Positions 1 through 3,462 of a DNA stretch of 6,428 nucleotides are shown one piece after another (the first letter of the stretch is position 1; each line of letters begins with the position of its first letter). The notes beneath the pieces were generated by a model, which worked only from the letters and a program-made list of their open reading frames with translations, was not told the origin of the DNA and did not search any database. The position numbers and the translations under genes are program-made. Where the stretch lies: assembly GCA_017860335.1 (NCBI GenBank), contig JAFNAU010000152.1:1-6428 (forward strand). The letters are read 5' to 3'. The DNA comes from Bacteroidota bacterium (GTDB taxonomy: Bacteria > Bacteroidota > Bacteroidia > Bacteroidales > Paludibacteraceae).

Positions 1-113
1 CAATATCAAAAGAGCTTGGTTTTTTGAGTGATGAAAAATCGCAGGAATTAATGAATGAATTGAACTCAATCTCAAAAATGCTTCAGGGTCTCATCAAATC
101 TATAAATAAATAA
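1..113 (+). CDS. Four-helix-bundle protein (23S rRNA intervening-sequence protein family), C-terminal fragment
   Basis: The window opens inside this gene; the reading frame begins at base 3 and ends with TAA at 111-113, leaving 36 residues. They read as one amphipathic helix with ELGFL near the start and ISKMLQGLIKSI near the end. That is the typical last helix of the S23/23S-IVP four-helix-bundle family, whose members end in an ISKML.GLIKSL-like motif and are about 115-125 residues long. The family's biochemical role is unknown. Members are encoded within 23S rRNA intervening sequences, are often found in polysaccharide clusters, and share a fold with the Avd accessory protein of diversity-generating retroelements. 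It ends 11 bases before the epimerase start, so the two are probably co-transcribed. A second, complete member lies at 5659-6015. The family call is fairly secure; any function is not. Confidence 0.8.
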   Translation, partial: ISKELGFLSDEKSQELMNELNSISKMLQGLIKSINK

Positions 114-124
114 AAATTAATATT

Positions 125-1381
125 ATGACAAAATATTCAAATCCAGTCACCAGTCACCAATCACCAGTCACCAGTCACCAGTCACCAGTTACCCGACTTA
201 AAGTCCTTACCGTTGTGGGCACACGCCCCGAGATTATCAGGCTTGCCTGCGTATTGCAGAAACTCGATACTTCGGAAGCTATCGAACATATACTGGTACA
301 TACCGGACAGAATTATGATTATGAACTGAATGAGGTTTTCTTCGAAGACTTGGGATTGCGTAAGCCGGATTATTTCCTGAATGCCGCGGGGAAAAATGCC
401 ACCGAAACAGCCGGTCAGATACTCATCAATATCGATCCTGTACTTGAACAGGTGAAACCGGATGCCTTTCTCGTATTGGGAGATACCAACTCCTGTCTGT
501 GTGCCATCGCAGCCAAGAAACGGCATATTCCCATCTTTCACATGGAAGCAGGTAACCGTTGCTTCGACCAGCGGGTACCTGAAGAAAGTAACCGCAAAAT
601 CGTAGACCATACCGCGGACATAAACCTTACTTACAGCGATATTGCCCGCGAATATTTGCTGGCAGAAGGACTTCGTCCCGACCGTGTCATCAAGACAGGC
701 AGTCCGATGCTTGAAGTACTGATGCAATATCTTCCGAAGATCGAAAAATCAACTATTCTCGAACAGTTGAAACTGAAACAGGGAAAATACTTTGTCGTTT
801 CGGCTCACCGTGAGGAAAATATCAATTCCGAAAAGAATTTCAGTAACCTGGTAAACATACTCAACGGGGTAGCTGAAAAATACGGTTTCCCTGTGATTGT
901 TTCGACACATCCGCGTACGCGCAAAATGGTGGAGCAGAAGGAAATTGAATTCCACCCGAAAATACAGTTGATGAAACCGATGGGACTAAGCGACTACAAC
1001 AAGCTACAGATGAATGCTTTTGCCGTGCTGTCGGACAGCGGAACCATTTCCGAAGAAAGTTCTATCCTGAATTTCCGCGCGCTGAATATCCGGGAAGCCC
1101 ACGAGCGTCCCGAAGCTATGGAAGAAGCCTCGGTAATGATGGTGGGTCTCAATCCCGAACGGGTAATGCAGGGACTGGTTCAGTTGCAGTATCAGGCAAC
1201 AGGTCCGCGTTCTTCCCAATCACCAATCACCGGACACCAGTCACTAATCACTAATCACCAATCACCAATTACCAGTTTCCGTCCCGTAGCTGACTACAGC
1301 ATGCCCAATGTAAGCGATAAAGTGGTGCGGATAATCATTTCCTATACCGATTATATTAAGCGGGTTGTTTGGGGAGAGTGA
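125..1381 (+). CDS. wecB: UDP-N-acetylglucosamine 2-epimerase (non-hydrolysing) family, FnlC/WbjD/CapG-like, with two repeat-encoded insertions
   Basis: This cytoplasmic enzyme inverts C2 of a UDP-HexNAc sugar. Family motifs are intact: GTRPE (32-36), GDTNS with D120, HMEAGNR with E141, VPEESNRKIVDH with E154, AHREEN with H228, STHPRT (260-265) and DSGTISEES (304-312). The RCFDQRVPEE stretch, AHERPEAMEEASVMMVGL and the tail DYSMPNVSDKVVRI resemble the FnlC/WbjD/CapG branch as I remember it. That branch makes UDP-N-acetyl-L-fucosamine, which suggests a capsule or O-antigen role. Plain UDP-GlcNAc/ManNAc epimerisation is the alternative. The protein has 418 residues against about 375-380 usually. 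The excess is residues 6-23 and about 363-384, both encoded by heptanucleotide repeats. ATG 125 is the only ATG before the conserved core and follows an AT-rich leader without Shine-Dalgarno. Family certain, subgroup likely. Confidence 0.93.
   Translation: MTKYSNPVTSHQSPVTSHQSPVTRLKVLTVVGTRPEIIRLACVLQKLDTSEAIEHILVHTGQNYDYELNEVFFEDLGLRKPDYFLNAAGKNATETAGQILINIDPVLEQVKPDAFLVLGDTNSCLCAIAAKKRHIPIFHMEAGNRCFDQRVPEESNRKIVDHTADINLTYSDIAREYLLAEGLRPDRVIKTGSPMLEVLMQYLPKIEKSTILEQLKLKQGKYFVVSAHREENINSEKNFSNLVNILNGVAEKYGFPVIVSTHPRTRKMVEQKEIEFHPKIQLMKPMGLSDYNKLQMNAFAVLSDSGTISEESSILNFRALNIREAHERPEAMEEASVMMVGLNPERVMQGLVQLQYQATGPRSSQSPITGHQSLITNHQSPITSFRPVADYSMPNVSDKVVRIIISYTDYIKRVVWGE
144..192 (+). repeat. Seven tandem heptamers (CAGTCAC family) inside the epimerase N-terminus
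   Basis: Seven consecutive 7-bp units cover 49 bp. Five are exact CAGTCAC, one is CAATCAC (158-164) and the last is CAGTTAC (186-192). Three units make 21 nt, so translation gives a heptapeptide repeat, SPVTSHQ, across residues 6-23 of the epimerase. The array separates the start codon from the conserved LKVLTVVGTRPE core. The same family recurs at 1218-1280 in this orientation and in the spacers at 1499-1527 and 3111-3132 in reverse orientation. Confidence 0.95.
1218..1280 (+). repeat. Nine tandem heptamers (AATCACC family) inside the epimerase C-terminal linker
   Basis: Nine units in strict 7-bp register cover 63 bp, exactly 21 codons. They include AATCACC (four times), AATCACT, AGTCACT, GGACACC, AATTACC and a diverged last unit. 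They encode a Q/S/P/I/T/N/H-rich stretch (about residues 365-385) between the helix ending LVQLQYQ and the conserved tail beginning near RPVADYSMP. In FnlC-type relatives as I recall them this is a short variable linker, so the array appears to have expanded at a tolerant site. Confidence 0.92.
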
Positions 1382-1384
1382 ACC

Positions 1385-1432
1385 GAGCCAGGACTTATAG
1401 AGCCAGGAACCAGGACTTTGAGACTGGGAGAT
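1385..1432 (+). repeat. Degenerate heptamer array, GAGCCAG/GAACCAG family
   Basis: The array begins three bases after the epimerase stop codon. Core hexamers GAGCCA or GAACCA start at 1385, 1400 and 1407, at spacings of 15 and 7, with GGACTT following twice. The same family is at 3161-3181 and 5552-5645, and in reverse orientation at 6080-6282. No reading frame or terminator hairpin is visible here. Confidence 0.75.
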
Positions 1433-1496
1433 TTGAAAATGTGCCAATTTGCTAATATGTCAATATGCCAATGTGCCAATTTGTAAATTTGAAGAT
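1433..1496 (+). repeat. Octamer array (NTGNNAAT family)
   Basis: Eight consecutive 8-bp units fit NTGNNAAT with one variant. Examples are GTGCCAAT (1441-1448 and 1473-1480), ATGTCAAT (1457-1464) and a final TTGAAGAT (1489-1496). The period changes from 7 to 8 immediately after the preceding heptamers. TTGAAGAT is also the last octamer before GTGATTG-type heptamers at 3102-3109 and 3213-3220. Confidence 0.9.
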
Positions 1497-1498
1497 GT

Positions 1499-1527
1499 GG
1501 TGATTGGTAATCAGTGACTAGTGATGA
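1499..1527 (-). repeat. GTGATTG heptamers, reverse orientation of the epimerase heptamer family
   Basis: Four 7-bp units (GTGATTG, GTAATCA, GTGACTA, GTGATGA) follow the octamers. This is the reverse-complement orientation of the CAATCAC heptamers inside the epimerase gene. The 19 bp GGTGATTGGTAATCAGTGA at 1499-1517 recurs exactly at 3111-3129. In this orientation the units introduce TGA or TAA stop codons. Confidence 0.88.
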
Positions 1528-1553
1528 GTTGATTTGAAAATTTTACATATGAT

Positions 1554-1614
1554 GTTTCAACGCTTCAACAATTCAACGCTTCAACGGTTACACACTACAC
1601 ATTAAACATTCCAC
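1554..1614 (+). repeat. TTCAAC octamers followed by TACAC-type heptamers
   Basis: Five 8-bp units run from 1554 to 1593. Four end in TTCAAC (1554-1585, including GCTTCAAC twice) and the last is GGTTACAC. The period then becomes 7: ACTACAC, ATTAAAC, ATTCCAC (1594-1614). The octamer-to-heptamer junction through a ?NTTACAC unit is repeated at 3314-3321, where it is GATTACAC. Confidence 0.85.
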
Positions 1615-1622
1615 GATTGACG

Positions 1623-1707
1623 AACTTTTTACTATAAACTATTGACTATAAAACTGCATTCTACTTGACAAACTTGACAAACTTGACAAACTTTTTACTA
1701 TAAACTA
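1623..1707 (+). repeat. CTTGACAAA nonamers between two copies of a 19-bp direct repeat
   Basis: Three exact tandem CTTGACAAA nonamers occupy 1664-1690. The 19-bp sequence AACTTTTTACTATAAACTA occurs at 1623-1641 and again at 1689-1707, so the nonamers lie inside a short direct duplication. Related CTTGATAAA nonamers close the second spacer at 3364-3460. No gene is visible anywhere in 1382-1825. Confidence 0.9.
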
Positions 1708-1730
1708 CCCCTGCATACTAAAACAAAAAA

Positions 1731-1774
1731 AACGGCTGGAAATCTGATTGCAGATTTTTAGCCGTTATTTTTTT
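1731..1774. terminator. Strong bidirectional rho-independent terminator
   Basis: The arms 1731-1746 and 1751-1766 pair over 16 bp, including two G-U pairs, around the 4-base loop ATTG. Outer pairs are AACGGCT with AGCCGTT and inner pairs AAATCTG with CAGATTT. A run of eight T begins at 1768 for plus-strand transcripts. An A-rich run (1721-1732) becomes the U-tract for minus-strand transcripts. It lies between the convergent epimerase and histone-like genes and probably ends both. Confidence 0.9.
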
Positions 1775-1776
1775 CA

Positions 1777-1804
1777 GAATACGGAAATTTATCTTCCGGT
1801 ATTC
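1777..1804. other. Second hairpin beside the terminator
   Basis: GAATAC (1777-1782) plus GGAA pairs with TTCC plus GTATTC (1799-1804), with one bulged G and a 7-base loop. It lacks a T-tract, so it is not a terminator on its own. Read on the minus strand it is the first hairpin after the H1-like stop codon and may protect that short mRNA's 3' end. The role is inferred. Confidence 0.55.
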
Positions 1805-1825
1805 GGGAAAACTCTCTTCAAAAAC

Positions 1826-1999
1826 TTATTTTGAAGCAGTGATAGAAACTTTGCGGAATTCTTTCAGCAATTTTTCCAATTCCAAAGAAGCTTTGCGTGC
1901 ACGTGCACCAGCAGCTTTGTTGTTTTTTTCTACTTGCATACCTGCATTTTCAGAGAAAGCGTTAATTTGTTCTTGAATTTTAGCTACCAATTCTTTCAT
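1826..1999 (-). CDS. Histone H1-like DNA-binding protein (Hc1 family)
   Basis: The translation is 57 residues, starting MKELVAKIQEQI and ending FRKVSITASK. The basic stretch KAAGARARKASLELEKLLKEFRKVS (residues 28-52, given here to show its lysine and arginine spacing) lies between two helical segments and matches the short Hc1/histone H1-like proteins common in Bacteroidetes, which are of similar length. Such proteins bind DNA without known sequence specificity and are thought to help nucleoid packing. The ATG at 1999 has an AT-rich leader and no Shine-Dalgarno. A promoter at 2038-2067 fits its start, and the hairpin and terminator at 1731-1804 fit its end, so it is probably a single-gene unit. 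The family call is strong; the cellular role follows from the family. Confidence 0.88.
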   Translation of the reverse strand: MKELVAKIQEQINAFSENAGMQVEKNNKAAGARARKASLELEKLLKEFRKVSITASK

Positions 2000-2037
2000 A
2001 AGGCTTTTTATTTAAGTTTATTAAAATAAATCTATCA

Positions 2038-2067
2038 CAAAAATACAATCTTTTATCTTTATTCCAA
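2038..2067 (-). promoter_or_regulatory. Bacteroidetes-type promoter of the H1-like gene
   Basis: On the minus strand TATTTTTG (2038-2045) matches the TAnnTTTG -7 consensus. TTG at 2065-2067 lies 19 bases upstream, where the -33 TTTG element is expected. Transcription would start near 2031 and leave a leader of about 30 bases before the ATG at 1999. Confidence 0.6.
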
Positions 2068-2180
2068 CACTTTTTACAAAAATCCCGTTAATTTTTTTGA
2101 AAAAAATGCATGTTTTCTCCGTTTTAGCTGATTTTTCACATTTTTTAGTTCGAGAAGTGAAATATACAAACTTCAATTAT

Positions 2181-2264
2181 GGTCAGTTTCAGAAAATGTG
2201 TTTACATCTTTTATGGAATAGTTCATCTGCCGGTATTTTTGGAGTGAGATGAACAAAACTGACC
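2181..2264. other. 84-bp nested inverted-repeat element (three-way-junction fold or MITE-like)
   Basis: The outer arms GGTCAGTTT (2181-2189) and AAACTGACC (2256-2264) are perfect 9-bp inverted repeats. Inside the right half, GTTCATCT (2221-2228) pairs perfectly with AGATGAAC (2247-2254), one base from the outer arm. The left half holds a weak hairpin (ATGT, loop GTTT, ACAT, around 2196-2207). Together they can fold as a three-way junction. There is no coding potential and no obvious target-site duplication. A third GGTCAG occurs at 2320-2325. The rest of 2068-2328 is AT-rich with no gene that I can see. Confidence 0.6.
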
Positions 2265-2328
2265 GCAAAAAAATGACATGAAATTATTTTTTCTAACAGT
2301 AGTATGCTCTCCTTAACTTGGTCAGAAC

Positions 2329-2934
2329 TTATAGTTTGTGTGCTTTCAGAATAAATTGTTCATAATCACCAATAGTACCGGATGGCTGTTTTTTGTGAAT
2401 GATATTGTATGTTTTCAACACTTCAATCAGAAAACCCGCTTTCCTGAATATGACGGCAAGATTTTCAGTGTCAAATCCACGGTGCGGTATCGGTTCGAAG
2501 TAATGAAATGAACCATCCTCTGCACGTAAATCGCTCACCACAACCACAGCCCCGGAGGTAGTGATGGTATGCAGGTGATGCAGGGTGGCGGCGATGTCGG
2601 GGATATGATGAAACGCCATATTGGAGATTATCAGATCAATATCAGGCCGGGTATATTCCGATACTTCTCCGTGAAGGATTTCCACATTCGAAAGTCCTGA
2701 TACCTTTGTTCTTAACACATCCAGCATTGCTTCCGATGTATCTTCGAAAACGCAGGATTTCAGCATCGGCAACAGTTTTAATCCCACCAAACCCGTTCCG
2801 GCACCTATTTCGAACGCCTTCCATTGAGGTTCAATATCAACCAGTTTCATCAGTTCTTCAACAAACTTTTCGGACATCCTGATTTTTTCGGGTTGATCCC
2901 AATCGTTGGCTTTATGTGCAAAATGATCAATCAT
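2329..2934 (-). CDS. Class I SAM-dependent methyltransferase
   Basis: The protein has 201 residues with a Rossmann-type methyltransferase fold. Motif I is FEIGAGTGLVGL (41-52), with the glycine loop GAGTG at 44-48. The acidic end of strand 2 is FEDTS (63-67), followed by the helix EAMLDVLRTKV. IISNMAFHHIPD (102-113) matches the motif-IV region of Methyltransf_11/UbiE-like enzymes, and VVVSDL (131-136) the next strand. No signal peptide or membrane segment is visible, so it is cytoplasmic. The substrate cannot be told from sequence; small molecules are usual for this size class. It stands alone on the minus strand with a possible promoter at 2970-3004. The ATG at 2934 puts the N-terminus about 40 residues before motif I, as expected. 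Confidence 0.9.
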   Translation of the reverse strand: MIDHFAHKANDWDQPEKIRMSEKFVEELMKLVDIEPQWKAFEIGAGTGLVGLKLLPMLKSCVFEDTSEAMLDVLRTKVSGLSNVEILHGEVSEYTRPDIDLIISNMAFHHIPDIAATLHHLHTITTSGAVVVVSDLRAEDGSFHYFEPIPHRGFDTENLAVIFRKAGFLIEVLKTYNIIHKKQPSGTIGDYEQFILKAHKL

Positions 2935-2969
2935 ATTTTGTTGTTGATTAAGCGATGTTTTTTAATTTA

Positions 2970-3004
2970 CAAAAATAAACTCTTTTGAGAACAAAAAGTT
3001 CAAA
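2970..3004 (-). promoter_or_regulatory. Possible promoter of the methyltransferase gene
   Basis: On the minus strand TATTTTTG (2970-2977) matches the -7 consensus exactly. TTTG (3001-3004) is upstream with a 23-base spacer, longer than the usual 19-21. The implied leader before the ATG at 2934 is about 30 bases. Confidence 0.42.
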
Positions 3005-3048
3005 TAAAGGTGATTATTCGCATGATAAACCGAAAAGAATAAAAATTG

Positions 3049-3056
3049 TATATTTG
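3049..3056 (+). promoter_or_regulatory. Possible plus-strand -7 element upstream of the repeat-filled leader
   Basis: TATATTTG matches TAnnTTTG and is followed by GCAAA, a common Bacteroidetes promoter context. No clear TTTG is seen 19-21 bases upstream. If used, transcription would start near 3063 and the whole array 3067-3460 would be the 5' leader of the peptidase mRNA. Confidence 0.45.
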
Positions 3057-3066
3057 CAAAGCGAGA

Positions 3067-3132
3067 GATATGCCGATGTGCTGATGTGAAGATTTGAAGA
3101 TTTGAAGATTGGTGATTGGTAATCAGTGATGA
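3067..3132 (+). repeat. Octamers then GTGATTG heptamers, first round of spacer 2
   Basis: Five octamers (3067-3106), among them GATGTGAA and GATTTGAA twice, give way to the heptamers GTGATTG, GTAATCA and GTGATGA (3112-3132). The 19-bp junction sequence at 3111-3129 is identical to 1499-1517. The change from period 8 to 7 comes just after TTGAAGAT, as in spacer 1. Confidence 0.88.
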
Positions 3133-3181
3133 GAACAAAGAGCAAAGAACAAAGACTTTTAGAACCAGGAACCAGGAAAGA
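3133..3181 (+). repeat. GAACAAA/GAACCAG heptamers
   Basis: Seven units in 7-bp register: GAACAAA, GAGCAAA, GAACAAA, GACTTTT, AGAACCA, GGAACCA, GGAAAGA. The 12 bp TTTTAGAACCAG at 3157-3168 recurs exactly at 5552-5563, just after the peptidase stop codon. The family matches 1385-1432. Confidence 0.85.
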
Positions 3182-3188
3182 CTGTGAT

Positions 3189-3264
3189 TAGCTAATGTGA
3201 TGATGTGATGATTTGAAGATTGGTAATAAGTGATCAGTGATGAGTGATGAGAGATGAGTTTGAA
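3189..3264 (+). repeat. Octamers then GTGATGA heptamers, second round of spacer 2
   Basis: Octamers TAGCTAAT, GTGATGAT twice and TTGAAGAT fill 3189-3220. Heptamers run from 3223: GTAATAA, GTGATCA, GTGATGA twice, GAGATGA, GTTTGAA. This repeats the arrangement at 3067-3132 within the same spacer and mirrors 1433-1527. Confidence 0.87.
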
Positions 3265-3281
3265 TATGCTTTGCAACCTAC

Positions 3282-3349
3282 ACTTCAACAGTTAAACAGT
3301 TAAACAATTCAACGATTACACATAACACATAACACACTACAATTACACG
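3282..3349 (+). repeat. TTCAAC/TTAAAC octamers followed by ACATAAC-type heptamers
   Basis: Octamers ACTTCAAC, AGTTAAAC twice, AATTCAAC and GATTACAC fill 3282-3321. Heptamers ATAACAC twice, ACTACAA and TTACACG follow to 3349. Unit family, period change and linking unit correspond to 1554-1614. Confidence 0.85.
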
Positions 3350-3363
3350 TGAAACACACCACG

Positions 3364-3460
3364 CTTGATAAACTTGATAAACTTGATGAACTTGATGAAC
3401 TTTTTAACTTTACAAACTTTACAAACTTTCTAACTTGATAAACTTTACAAACTCATAAAA
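3364..3460 (+). repeat. CTTGATAAA/CTTTACAAA nonamer array reaching the peptidase start codon
   Basis: Eleven units: nine nonamers and two 8-bp units (CTTTTTAA, CTTTCTAA). They include CTTGATAAA three times, CTTGATGAA twice and CTTTACAAA three times. The last unit ends two bases before the ATG at 3463. The translation initiation region of the peptidase is therefore repeat sequence, AT-rich and without Shine-Dalgarno. Confidence 0.93.
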
Positions 3461-3462
3461 CA

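Noticed and set aside
215..217. GTG as alternative epimerase start, excluding the repeat
   Set aside because: It lies inside the conserved VVGTRPE strand, so starting there would remove the first beta-strand of the fold.
182..1447. Minus-strand open frames opposite the epimerase (182-727, 749-955, 1004-1219, 1262-1447)
   Set aside because: They are antisense shadows of a gene with all catalytic motifs intact and show no domain or promoter of their own.
1382..1720. Broken gene remnant in spacer 1
   Set aside because: All of the stretch is explained by short-period repeats; no frame gives similarity to a recognisable protein.
2181..2264. Insertion sequence or tRNA-like gene
   Set aside because: It is too short for a transposase, has no matching flanking duplication, and lacks tRNA anticodon and TpsiC signatures despite the branched fold.
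2962..3288. Minus-strand open frame of 108 codons across spacer 2
   Set aside because: It is the reverse translation of the tandem repeats (serine-, histidine- and isoleucine-rich repetition), overlaps the methyltransferase promoter, and resembles no protein family.
144..3460. CRISPR array
   Set aside because: Units are 7-9 bp and directly adjacent with no spacers, and no cas genes are present.
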